Shown: positions 1-6,489 of the stretch, piece by piece
Layout of the letters: each line of letters opens with the position of its first letter
Position numbering within the stretch: position 1 is the first letter of the stretch
NCBI GenBank assembly: GCA_036337765.1
Contig: JAYZDP010000043.1
Coordinates: 1 to 7,528 of the forward strand
DNA from: JAYZDP01 sp036337765
GTDB taxonomy: Bacteria > Acidobacteriota > Thermoanaerobaculia > Multivoradales > Multivoraceae
Direction of reading: 5' to 3'
Length of the DNA: 7,528 bases
The notes under the pieces: model-generated
Told to the model about the DNA's origin: nothing
Database searches by the model: none
What the model saw: the letters and a program-made list of their open reading frames with translations, nothing else
Program-made: the position numbers and the translations under genes

Positions 1-559
1 AGCTGCAGTGGATCAACGACGGCTTCATTGGGCGACAGAACGTCGATCAACTGTCACGCACCGAGGATTTGAACCTGGTCGTGACGTGAGGCTGAGGCTG
101 GGCTACGCCGCGCAATCGCTCGGTAACACGAAGCAACTGGCGGTGGCGACCGCCGCCTTCGAAGACGGCTTTCGGCTGGCAGGTGATCACTTTGTCTTTG
201 TGGGCCTTCACGGCGAGAACCGCTTGTTCAACACCTGGGGCCGAGATCAGCTGCTCAGCTCGGTACGCGTCGCTATGGCCCGCAACCTCGATCCGGATCG
301 TCAGCTCCTGCTCGGCGGCGACTGGGGCCTGCGGCTATCCGTTACGATTCCGCGATGGAGATCGCCGGTGGCTTGTCACTCTCGAGCAGCGCCTTTATGC
401 ACACTGGGAGCTTTTGAGGTCGTCAACGTCGGAGTCGGTCTTCGCCTGGCCTCGAGCCGGTCGGCGGAAGGGCGGATGATTGATGTGGATGTGACCTATC
501 CGCTGGATGGAACGCGCCGCGACGTACATTGGTTGGTGCGCATGCGCGAAGAATTTTGA
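1..559 (+). pseudogene. Decayed 3' end of an Omp85/BamA-like outer-membrane beta-barrel gene
   Basis: No single frame gives a family-like protein, but switching frames does. The third frame (from base 3) reads WINDGFIGRQNVDQLSRTEDLNL and then stops at 87-89. Moving to the second frame near base 77 continues as GRDVRLRLGYAAQSLG through to GGDWGLR at about 334. The third frame resumes as GYPLRFRDGDRRWLVTLEQ and on to HWEL near 412, and the second frame finishes as FEVVNVG through MREEF, with stop at 557-559. The stitched LRGYP matches the (V/L)RG(F/Y) motif of Omp85-type barrels, and the C-terminal Phe is typical of outer-membrane barrels. From memory of related proteins, about 25 residues (a FFDAGRAWG-like strand and loop) are missing between VNVG and VGLRL. 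The 5' part lies outside the window. A long second-frame reading from GTG at base 8 exists but is probably not the true product. Sequencing error at G and T runs is an alternative to real decay. The exact family is less certain than the frame disruption. Confidence 0.7.
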
Positions 560-585
560 CGGATTCGGGAAGTGCTGCGACCAAT
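556..585 (+). promoter_or_regulatory. Weak candidate sigma70-type promoter before the TraB-like gene
   Basis: TTGACG at 556-561 is one mismatch from the -35 consensus and overlaps the stop codon of the decayed barrel gene. At 18-bp spacing the -10 position reads ACCAAT (580-585), a poor match. A start near base 592 would leave a leader of about 14 nt before ATG 606. The call rests almost entirely on the -35 hexamer. Confidence 0.2.
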
Positions 586-605
586 CGTTTGTTGGGGTGC
601 CTAGG

Positions 606-1565
606 ATGTGCCGATCAGGCATGGCGGGCTTGTGGCTTGTACTGACGGCGGCGGCCGCTGCGTTCGCTCAACCAGCGGCGGAGCCGACTGACGGCGGCCT
701 CGGAGAGTCGCTCGACGTTGTCGGTCACGGGCCCGGGCCGGCCCTATGGCGGGTGACCGGCGAGGCCTCGACGCTGTGGATCATCGGTGTCCCCGCCGTT
801 GTCCCCGCCGACCTGAGCTTGAGCCTGGATTCCATCGAAAGCGCCGTCGCCGTGTCCCAGCGCTACCTGGCAGTACCGGAGCTGGTGTCGAAGGTGGCGA
901 ACCCACTCGCCGCGATCGGGACCCTGCGCAAGGTGAAGCGCCTGGAGCGCAATGCCGGAGGCAAGAAGCTGAAGGACGTCCTGTCGCGTGACCGCTACTT
1001 TCTCTTCGGCCGGATTCGCGGCCGCTACGCTCCGCGCGATAGCTTTGAGAAGCTGCGTCCCTACGCCGCGGCGGAGGAGCTGTTCGAGTTGGCGGTAGCT
1101 GCCGAGGGCCTGTCGAAGCCGGTCGCAGTGCTGGCCGCGATCCGACGCGCGGCTCGTAAGGCCAGCCTCGAGTCCGTGCGGACCTCGGTGGAGGTCTTGC
1201 CGAAGGACCTACTGGCGGCGCTTGGCTCGATCTCGGCGGAGCAGGATCTTCGCTGTTTCGACGACACCCTGTCTCAGCTCGACTCACAGCTAGACCAGTT
1301 TCGAAACCGGGCAGAAGCCTGGGCTCGTGGTGAGGCGGTGCCCGCGAGCGACTCCGCCGATCCCCGACTTCCCTGCGGCTCCTCGGCCGAGGCGTTCCGT
1401 GGCTTCATCGCAGTCCGGGACCAGGCATGGCTTCAGGCTGCTGAGACCGCCCTGCGCGGGACGGGATCGTCGGTCGCAGCACTACCCATGTCCGAGATAG
1501 AGCGCCCCGAAGGGCTGTTAGGCCAGCTCGCCACCCAAGGTTACGAGGTCCACAGACCGCACTAG
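606..1565 (+). CDS. Exported TraB/GumN-like protein lacking both GxxH histidines
   Basis: The product has 319 residues from ATG 606. The frame is open from 507, but 606 is chosen because it gives a signal peptide (hydrophobic residues about 7-20, AFA|Q cleavage near 21) and a GGGG-rich ribosome-binding sequence lies at 594-597. Residues 47-67 read LWRV..STLWIIGVPAVVP, the place where TraB/GumN proteins have LW.V....LYLLGTIHVLP. Residues about 283-315 (GTGSSVAALPM..IERPEGLLGQLATQGYEV) match the C-terminal signature that normally carries GAGH. Both signature histidines are replaced, so the metal-dependent protease-like site proposed for TraB/Tiki proteins is probably absent. The CF.DTL..L and RNRAEAWA.GE blocks (217-243) agree with the family core. 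I recall a similar histidine-less group in Gammaproteobacteria, so loss may be ancestral rather than decay. Probably periplasmic, with unknown function. It starts 46 nt after the barrel remnant and converges with the diheme gene. Confidence 0.8.
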   Translation: MCRSGMAGLWLVLTAAAAAFAQPAAEPTDGGLGESLDVVGHGPGPALWRVTGEASTLWIIGVPAVVPADLSLSLDSIESAVAVSQRYLAVPELVSKVANPLAAIGTLRKVKRLERNAGGKKLKDVLSRDRYFLFGRIRGRYAPRDSFEKLRPYAAAEELFELAVAAEGLSKPVAVLAAIRRAARKASLESVRTSVEVLPKDLLAALGSISAEQDLRCFDDTLSQLDSQLDQFRNRAEAWARGEAVPASDSADPRLPCGSSAEAFRGFIAVRDQAWLQAAETALRGTGSSVAALPMSEIERPEGLLGQLATQGYEVHRPH

Positions 1566-1623
1566 TCCAATCAGAGCAGGAGCGATCCCGAGCACACGTC
1601 GTCTGCGGCGCCATGAGACATCG

Positions 1624-1658
1624 GATTGATTTGTGAGCTACCGGCACACAAATCAATC
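1624..1658. repeat. Perfect 12-bp inverted repeat (hairpin) between convergent gene ends
   Basis: GATTGATTTGTG at 1624-1635 is exactly repeated in inverse as CACAAATCAATC at 1647-1658, with an 11-nt loop. The arms are AT-rich (4 of 12 G or C), which stands out in this GC-rich region. The right arm contains the last sense codon (Asp) and the TGA stop of the minus-strand diheme gene. No T-run follows on either strand, so it is not a textbook intrinsic terminator. It could still act as a bidirectional 3' hairpin that stabilises or ends both convergent transcripts, or be a protein-binding site. The repeat itself is certain and its function is inference. Confidence 0.9.
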
Positions 1659-2996
1659 GCTCTCGAAGTTCAGCAATAGCTCGCGGAAGGTGTCAGCGTC
1701 GACCTCGTCCATGGATTCGAGAAACGCCGTCAGGTGTGGAATGTCTCCCGGCGAGAGCTTCATCACTTCGTACTCTGGAGAAATCGAGCGCAGCTTTCCG
1801 TCCCTCGCGAGCTGATTGATACGCACGATCTCAGTGACGGCATCCTCGATCGAATCGTAGGCACCGTTGTGCATGTAGGGGCGGGTTCTTGCCAGATTGC
1901 GCAGGCTCGGCGTACGAAACGCGCCCACTAGCCTTTTGAGCAGGTCTGCGGCACCTTCCCCCTCACCACGCTCGGGTGCGGTTGCGGGGTCGACCCAGTT
2001 CCAGTAGCCGAGGTCGGCCAGATTGCGGTCGCCCGACGACGGATTGGCTAGCAGGCTCGGGCGCGGGCGGGTCGTGTCCGGTCCCGGAACCTCGAGTTCG
2101 TTGAAGGCTCCGTCGCCGTGGCGCGAGTCGTAGTCCGCCTGGGAGATGCCGGTGTTGTGAAAGAGGTTGTCGGTGAACGACGGCGGCACGTGGCACGACA
2201 CGCAATTACCGACAGAAGCGTCGCCGTCGACGCGGAAGAAGGTCTTGAAGCCCTCGTAGGCGTCCTGACCGAATCCCATGGGCCGCTTGATGAGCACGCG
2301 CCCTTCCTGGTTCGAGATCCGTCCCGCGATGCGGCCCGCGTAGTGCTTGGGTGCTTCATCGCGCGCCGGCCCGATCGGGATGCGGTTCATGTCGGCGAAC
2401 GCGTCCCATCCCGACGTCAGCTCGCTGCGGATGAGGCGCAGGTAGTTGGCGAGCGCGATGGCAGTCGCCTCGTAGACCCCCTGGGGGCTCAGCTCCTCGA
2501 TGTCGAGGCGGTAGGCGGCGCGAAAGAGCTGCTCGTAGTCGCTGTTCGGCTCGTTGAGCAGATTGGTCTGCAGCAGATCGATGGCGCGCTCGCGATCGGC
2601 GGCCTTCCAGCCGATGTGGCTCGATACCAGCTTGTCCTGCAGGAGCTCTTCAAGGGAGGCGTAGCGGCCGTCGCGCCCGAAGCGGCTACCGAGCTCGAGA
2701 TCGGCGAGAGCCGGCGTGTTACGCAGGGTAGTGTCCTGCGCCCGGCTGCCCGCCGCCGGGAGTAGGCTGACTTCTTCGCCGTCGCTGTAATAGAGCTCGC
2801 CTCGCCCCCGCGGGTCCTTGCCGCTCTTGTGGCACGTATCGCAGGCAGCCTGGAAGCTGCTGCCCGGGTTGCCGAGCGCGGTCTCGGCGAAGAGGTGTTC
2901 GCCGAGCTCGCGCTGCGCGCGGGTGGCTCGCTGCGCGGCGAGGGGAGCGGCGACGACCAGGATTGTGCAGAAGGCGGCGAATCGGGTGCAAGCCAT
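1653..2996 (-). CDS. MauG/cytochrome c peroxidase-family diheme cytochrome c
   Basis: The product has 447 residues. An N-terminal signal peptide (hydrophobic about 6-20, cleavage after LAA near 21) predicts a periplasmic protein. Two c-type heme sites are visible: CDTCH at 52-56 and CVSCH at 265-269. Family blocks include RNTPAL (92-97), FGRDGRYASLEEL (106-118), FFRV...CVSCHVPPSFTDNLFHNTGIS (253-285), FRTPSLRNL (360-368) and PYMHNG (373-378). Met375 is a candidate axial ligand. Family members use paired hemes for H2O2 reduction or substrate oxidation. After SLEE (114-117), the positions where classical peroxidases carry a conserved Gln and Glu read Leu and Ile/Gly (SLEELLQDKLVSSHIGW), so peroxidase activity is doubtful. 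At 447 residues it is longer than a typical peroxidase, with extra sequence around 290-357. TGGAG at 3007-3003 sits 6 nt before the ATG. It is the last gene of the minus-strand cluster, 16 nt after the sirtuin gene. Confidence 0.9.
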   Translation of the reverse strand: MACTRFAAFCTILVVAAPLAAQRATRAQRELGEHLFAETALGNPGSSFQAACDTCHKSGKDPRGRGELYYSDGEEVSLLPAAGSRAQDTTLRNTPALADLELGSRFGRDGRYASLEELLQDKLVSSHIGWKAADRERAIDLLQTNLLNEPNSDYEQLFRAAYRLDIEELSPQGVYEATAIALANYLRLIRSELTSGWDAFADMNRIPIGPARDEAPKHYAGRIAGRISNQEGRVLIKRPMGFGQDAYEGFKTFFRVDGDASVGNCVSCHVPPSFTDNLFHNTGISQADYDSRHGDGAFNELEVPGPDTTRPRPSLLANPSSGDRNLADLGYWNWVDPATAPERGEGEGAADLLKRLVGAFRTPSLRNLARTRPYMHNGAYDSIEDAVTEIVRINQLARDGKLRSISPEYEVMKLSPGDIPHLTAFLESMDEVDADTFRELLLNFESD

Positions 2997-3012
2997 GGCG
3001 TTCTCCAGGCGA

Positions 3013-3765
3013 TCAGTCGACGCCCACTGCCGCCCCGAGCGTAACGCCGATCTCGTCGTGAATCACAAGGTCCGCGATCGTATCGAGGTCGGTCGACTCC
3101 CGGTTCAGGATCACGAGCCTGGCGCCGTTGCGCTTGGCAAGGGCGGGGAAGCCCGCCGCGGGATAGACCACGAGCGAGGACCCGGTGGCGAGAAAGAGGT
3201 CGCACTGGTCGGTCTCGGCCTCGGAGCGCTGCATCTCATCGAGAGGCATCGCCTGGCCGAACGAGATGGTCGCGGTCTTGATGATGCCGCCGCAGGCATC
3301 GCAGATCGGTAGGATCTCGTCGCGCTTGAAGTTCTCGACGATCGGGCCGAGCTCGTAGCGCTTCATGCACTCGAGGCATCGCGCGTAGGTGGCATTGCCG
3401 TGCAGTTCGATCACGCGGTCATCGGCGACGCCGGAGGCCTGGTGCAGGCCGTCCACGTTCTGGGTGATGATGCTGCGGCAGATACCGCGGTTGACGAGCT
3501 CAGCAAGGGCCCGATGGCCACGATTTGGCTGGGCGTTCGCCATGGTGCCGTCGGAGCCGATCTTGCGGCGCCACGACTCCTTGCGCATCTCCTCCGAGCC
3601 CATGAAGTCGCGAAAGTCGATCGGCTGCATTTTCGTCCAGATGCCTCCGGGACTGCGGAAGTCCGGGATCCCGGACTCGGTACTGATGCCGGCGCCGGTA
3701 AAGGCGACCATGTAGTCGGAGGTTTCGAAGAGCTCGCGCAGCTGATCGTGGTCGAGACGGGGCAT
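3013..3765 (-). CDS. SIR2-family NAD-dependent protein deacylase (sirtuin)
   Basis: The product is a complete 250-residue sirtuin with no signal peptide, so cytosolic. It removes acyl groups from lysines using NAD+, producing nicotinamide and O-acyl-ADP-ribose. Visible motifs are GAGIST (24-29) and GIPDFRS (32-38) of the NAD site, TQNVDGLH (101-108), HGN with the likely catalytic His122, structural zinc cysteines C130/C133 and C155/C158, FGQAMP (169-174, where many sirtuins have FGE.LP), GSSLVV (195-200) and NRE (221-223). I could not identify a clear Tyr-x-x-Arg pair of desuccinylase-type sirtuins, so acyl preference is open. The gene begins 3 nt after the stop of the upstream cysteine-cluster gene and has a strong GAGGAG site inside it, which suggests translational coupling. 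The closest look-alikes I recall are sirtuins of environmental Proteobacteria. Confidence 0.95.
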   Translation of the reverse strand: MPRLDHDQLRELFETSDYMVAFTGAGISTESGIPDFRSPGGIWTKMQPIDFRDFMGSEEMRKESWRRKIGSDGTMANAQPNRGHRALAELVNRGICRSIITQNVDGLHQASGVADDRVIELHGNATYARCLECMKRYELGPIVENFKRDEILPICDACGGIIKTATISFGQAMPLDEMQRSEAETDQCDLFLATGSSLVVYPAAGFPALAKRNGARLVILNRESTDLDTIADLVIHDEIGVTLGAAVGVD

Positions 3766-3768
3766 CGA

Positions 3769-4245
3769 TCACTCCTCGTGGGTGTCTACGGCTACCTCGC
3801 GCCGCTCGAAGTCGGCACCGCAGCACCAACACGGTCCCGGGCCGGAGGCGGTGATGTCGCAAACGTCGCAGCGGTAGTGAACGTGGTGCTTACGGCCGTC
3901 AAGGACAGAGAAGACGGAGAGGATCTCGAAGCCATCGATACCTCGCTCCCACCCTCGTAGGAGCAGGGCTCGCGATCGGACGACCGGGTCGAGGAAGGCA
4001 CCCGCCTTTGGGTCGTCGTCGAGCAGTGACACCTGCCGGCCATCGGCCGTATCGAACATGAAGCGCGCGCCGATTGCGTTGCAGGGGTGGTCAGCGGGAT
4101 CCGCAGCGGAAGCCTCGGCCTCGAGACAACGGACGCGCCCTGTCAGCTCCACCGGCTGCCCTTCGGCAGCGGCTGAAACGGGCGTAGAAAGGATGCATGT
4201 CAGCAGTGTGAGCACCGGCAAATCTGACCTCGCGTTCGCCTGCAC
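3769..4245 (-). CDS. Small exported protein with a C-terminal His/Cys cluster, unrecognised family
   Basis: The product has 158 residues from a GTG start. An in-frame TAA lies four codons upstream, so the start cannot be much earlier; GTG at codon 11 (4215) is possible but would shorten the signal segment. Residues about 10-25 (VLTLLTCILSTPVSA) look like a Sec signal; LLTC is only a poor lipobox. Residues 32-118 contain short strands around GRVRC, FMFDTADGRQVSLLDDD, LLLRGWE and FEILSVFSV that could form an OB-like barrel, which is only a guess. The C-terminus carries HHVHYRCDVCD (120-130), then PCWCCGADFE (138-147): Cys126, 129, 139, 141 and 142 plus three His, a probable metal-binding knuckle. 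I recall similar CDVC...PGPC.CC endings in hypothetical proteins of environmental bacteria, without known function. It is first in the minus-strand cluster, so it may be tied to the redox role of the diheme protein. No strong ribosome binding site precedes GTG 4245. Confidence 0.75.
   Translation of the reverse strand: MQANARSDLPVLTLLTCILSTPVSAAAEGQPVELTGRVRCLEAEASAADPADHPCNAIGARFMFDTADGRQVSLLDDDPKAGAFLDPVVRSRALLLRGWERGIDGFEILSVFSVLDGRKHHVHYRCDVCDITASGPGPCWCCGADFERREVAVDTHEE
3772..3777 (-). promoter_or_regulatory. Ribosome binding site of the sirtuin gene, inside the preceding gene
   Basis: The minus strand reads GAGGAG here, 6 nt before the sirtuin ATG. The same six bases are the last two Glu codons of the upstream gene and are followed directly by its TGA. 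Ribosomes ending the first gene finish on this site, which favours coupled translation and supports the sirtuin start. Confidence 0.8.
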
Positions 4246-4252
4246 CGGTGCA
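4241..4252. repeat. 12-bp perfect palindrome over the GTG start of the cysteine-cluster gene
   Basis: TGCACCGGTGCA reads the same on both strands and covers the GTG start codon (4245-4243). On the minus strand, TAAATT at 4257-4252 would fit a -10 box placing transcription start at the GTG itself, but no convincing -35 is seen. A repressor operator is possible. However, about two 12-bp palindromes are expected by chance in a window this size, and another occurs inside a coding region at 1381-1392. Confidence 0.35.
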
Positions 4253-4392
4253 ATTTAGCACGCCAAAACGCTGCTGGATCCGACCGATGAAAGGCGCGCA
4301 GACCCCCACAGGCCTTGTAGTACACTCTGCGCTCCACAGCCGGCCCAACCCTCGGATCTCCGCCCAGTTCAAATCACAGGGAGCCCAGTCTC
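4246..4392. promoter_or_regulatory. Divergent intergenic region between the two gene clusters
   Basis: These 147 bp must hold the promoters for the minus-strand cluster and probably the plus-strand MoxR cluster. For the plus strand, TACACT at 4321-4326 is a possible -10, but the -35 position is poor. GCGCAGA (4296-4302) and TCTGCGC (4326-4332) form a 7-bp inverted repeat with a 23-nt spacer around that area. AGGGAG at 4378-4383 is the likely ribosome binding site for ATG 4393. No recognisable riboswitch or RNA gene is seen. Confidence 0.4.
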
Positions 4393-5223
4393 ATGGCATT
4401 TCAGCGCTTTTCGGGAAACGAGCACTACATCGTTTCTCCCGAGCTTTCTGACGCAGTCAACGTAGCGATCGCCCTCGAGAAGCCGCTCTTGGTCCGCGGC
4501 GAGCCCGGCACCGGCAAGACGGTGTTGGCCGAGGCGATCGCCGACTCGCTGGTGATGGAGCTGATTACCTGGAACATCAAGTCGACGACCGAGGGTCAGG
4601 ACGGTCTGTACCTCTACGACACCGTTGCCCGCCTCAACGATGCCCGCTTCGGCGATCGCGACATCTCCGACGTGTCCGCCTACATCAAGTTCGGGCCGCT
4701 CGGCCGGAGCTTCCTTAGCGACCAGCGGGTGGTGTTGCTGATCGACGAGGTGGACAAGGCCGACATGGAGTTTCCGAACGATCTGCTGCACGAGATCGAC
4801 CGTATGAGCTTCTCGGTAGAGGAGACCAACGAGTCCCACACGGCGACGCATCGGCCGATCGTCATCATCACCTCGAACGCCGAGAAGGAGCTTCCCGACG
4901 CGTTCCTGCGACGCTGTGTCTTTCACTATATCGAGTTTCCCGAGAAGGAGCTGATGGAAGACATCGTCAGGGTTCACCATCCCGACATCGAGGACGAGCT
5001 GCTACGCCAGGTACTGGTGCGCTTCTACTGGTTGCGTGACCTGCCCGACTTGCGCAAACGACCGTCGACGTCGGAGCTCATCGACTGGATCGCGGCCCTG
5101 CGCCGCGGTGGGGTCGACGCCGAGTCCATCGAGAACGAGCTGCCCTTCCTCGGCGTGCTCCTCAAGCGCGAGGCCGACACCAATCTGGCCTCCACCGCTC
5201 AGCGCCGCAGTCGCGTGAACTGA
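4393..5223 (+). CDS. MoxR-type AAA+ ATPase
   Basis: The product has 276 residues and no signal peptide, so cytosolic. It hydrolyses ATP and, by analogy with other MoxR/RavA/CbbQ proteins, acts as a chaperone-like remodelling engine with a partner VWA protein. Walker A is GEPGTGKT (36-43), Walker B VVLLIDEVDKA (113-123), sensor 1 TSN (160-162), an arginine finger in FLRRC (171-175), and sensor 2 in KRPSTSEL (222-229). Length is that of the short single-domain MoxR group. The start is supported by AGGGAG nine nt upstream and by the usual opening F.G...Y. The VWA gene follows after 11 nt. The pair resembles those near carbon monoxide dehydrogenase (CoxD/CoxE), but no such enzyme is in this window, so the client is unknown. 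Confidence 0.95.
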   Translation: MAFQRFSGNEHYIVSPELSDAVNVAIALEKPLLVRGEPGTGKTVLAEAIADSLVMELITWNIKSTTEGQDGLYLYDTVARLNDARFGDRDISDVSAYIKFGPLGRSFLSDQRVVLLIDEVDKADMEFPNDLLHEIDRMSFSVEETNESHTATHRPIVIITSNAEKELPDAFLRRCVFHYIEFPEKELMEDIVRVHHPDIEDELLRQVLVRFYWLRDLPDLRKRPSTSELIDWIAALRRGGVDAESIENELPFLGVLLKREADTNLASTAQRRSRVN

Positions 5224-5234
5224 CCGGGGCGTCC

Positions 5235-6467
5235 GTGTTTACTGGTTTCCTGTACCACCTGCGGGGCTACGGCCTCAAAGTCTCCATGATGGAGTGGTTG
5301 GCGCTCATGCGGTCGATGACCGAGGGCTTTGCCCGCTCCAACCTGACCGTTTTTTACCACTTGTCGCGGGCGCTGCTGGTCAAGAGGGAGGCGGACTTCG
5401 ACACTTTCGACCGGGCGTTCGCCACTTTCTTCTCAGACGTCGCTGAGACCTTCGACGTCACCGACGAGATCTTGGAGTGGCTGCAGAACCCTGAGCTGCC
5501 GCGCGAGCTCACCGAGGAGGAGCGCAAGTCGCTCGAGGCGCTGGGTTTCGAGGAGCTGCTCGCAACCTTCAAGAAACGTCTTGAAGAGCAGGACGGCCGC
5601 CACGACAAGGGAAACAAGTGGATCGGCACGGGTGGCACGTCGCCCTTCGGCCACGGCGGCGAGAACCCTGAGGGAATCCGCGTAGGCGGCGGCGGTGGTG
5701 GCCGCACGGCGGTCCAGATCGCGCAGTCGCGGCGGTTTCGGAACCTGCGCAACGACCGCATTCTCGACACCCGCCAGATCGGCGTCGCTCTACGGCGCCT
5801 GCGCCGGCTCGAGAAGGACATGGGCCCCGAGGAGCTCGACCTTGACCGCACCATCGACGAGAGCGCCCGCAACGGCGGCGACATCGACCTCGTCTTCGGT
5901 CCGCCGAAAAAGAACAAGATCAAGCTCATGCTGCTGATCGATGTGGGCGGCTCCATGGACCCGCACACGGTTCTGTGCGAGCGTCTCTTCAGTGCCGCCC
6001 ATCGGGCCAGCCACTTTAAGAAGTTCACGTCGCGCTTCTTTCACAACTGCGTCTACGAGAAGATCTACACCGACATCAGCCGCTGGCGAGGCGAGCAGAC
6101 TCGCGATGCGCTGAAGAAGGTCGACGAGACCTGGTCGGTGGTTCTGGTCGGAGACGCCTGGATGAGTCCGTACGAGCTGACCTATAGCGGCGGCGCGGTG
6201 GACTACTACCAAGACAACCCCGATACGGGGCTCGACTGGCTGAAGCGCATCCGCAAGCGGTGCCCGAAGTCCGTGTGGCTGAATCCCGAACCGAAGCGAA
6301 TCTGGAATGCTCCGACGATCCGCATGATCCGACAGGTATTTCCCATGTTTCCGCTCACGGTCGATGGGTTGACGGACGCGGTCGACGTCCTTCGCGGTGC
6401 CAAACCGAACAAACCGGTCGCCGAGCCCATTGCCGAGCAGACGAGGGCATGGGGAAACCTGGCCTAA
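5235..6467 (+). CDS. VWA-domain protein, CoxE-like (COG3825 type), partner of the MoxR ATPase
   Basis: The product has 410 residues from a GTG start; the opening MFTGFLYHLRGYGLKVS is what I recall at the N-terminus of this family, which supports 5235 despite a weak ribosome binding sequence. Residues 1-115 form the helical N-terminal part. A charged, glycine-rich linker follows (about 118-158, with six consecutive Gly at 151-156). The VWA domain spans about 229-390. The metal-ion-dependent adhesion site reads DVGGSM (236-241) instead of DxSxS, with Gly238 where the first Ser normally sits; I recall this as usual in this family. VGDAWMSPYEL (305-315) is a further conserved block and may supply the later Asp of the site. 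VWA proteins of MoxR pairs are thought to carry the ATPase to its client. No signal peptide or membrane segment is visible. The TonB-dependent receptor starts 22 nt downstream. Confidence 0.9.
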   Translation: MFTGFLYHLRGYGLKVSMMEWLALMRSMTEGFARSNLTVFYHLSRALLVKREADFDTFDRAFATFFSDVAETFDVTDEILEWLQNPELPRELTEEERKSLEALGFEELLATFKKRLEEQDGRHDKGNKWIGTGGTSPFGHGGENPEGIRVGGGGGGRTAVQIAQSRRFRNLRNDRILDTRQIGVALRRLRRLEKDMGPEELDLDRTIDESARNGGDIDLVFGPPKKNKIKLMLLIDVGGSMDPHTVLCERLFSAAHRASHFKKFTSRFFHNCVYEKIYTDISRWRGEQTRDALKKVDETWSVVLVGDAWMSPYELTYSGGAVDYYQDNPDTGLDWLKRIRKRCPKSVWLNPEPKRIWNAPTIRMIRQVFPMFPLTVDGLTDAVDVLRGAKPNKPVAEPIAEQTRAWGNLA

Positions 6468-6489
6468 CGATCGGAACAGGACTGAAACG

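Noticed and set aside
1..559. Programmed ribosomal frameshifting to explain the split barrel gene
   Set aside because: Three separate shifts in both directions, no slippery heptamer at the breaks and an apparent internal deletion fit decay or sequencing error better.
507..605. Upstream extension of the TraB-like gene to ATG 507
   Set aside because: It would overlap the end of the barrel remnant by 53 bases and bury the signal peptide 33 residues in; ATG 606 gives a normal exported protein.
1381..1392. 12-bp palindrome CCTCGGCCGAGG
   Set aside because: It lies within the TraB-like coding sequence, is fully explained by GC-rich codons, and about two such palindromes are expected by chance in this window.
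2118..2765. Plus-strand open frame (215 codons) opposite the diheme gene
   Set aside because: The opposite strand carries two heme motifs and a signal peptide; this frame has no recognisable domain and is a codon-bias shadow.
4393..6467. MoxR/VWA pair as a defence or ternary-type phage-response system
   Set aside because: The VWA protein is of the CoxE-like group tied to enzyme maturation, and no nuclease, protease or other effector gene lies beside the pair in this window.
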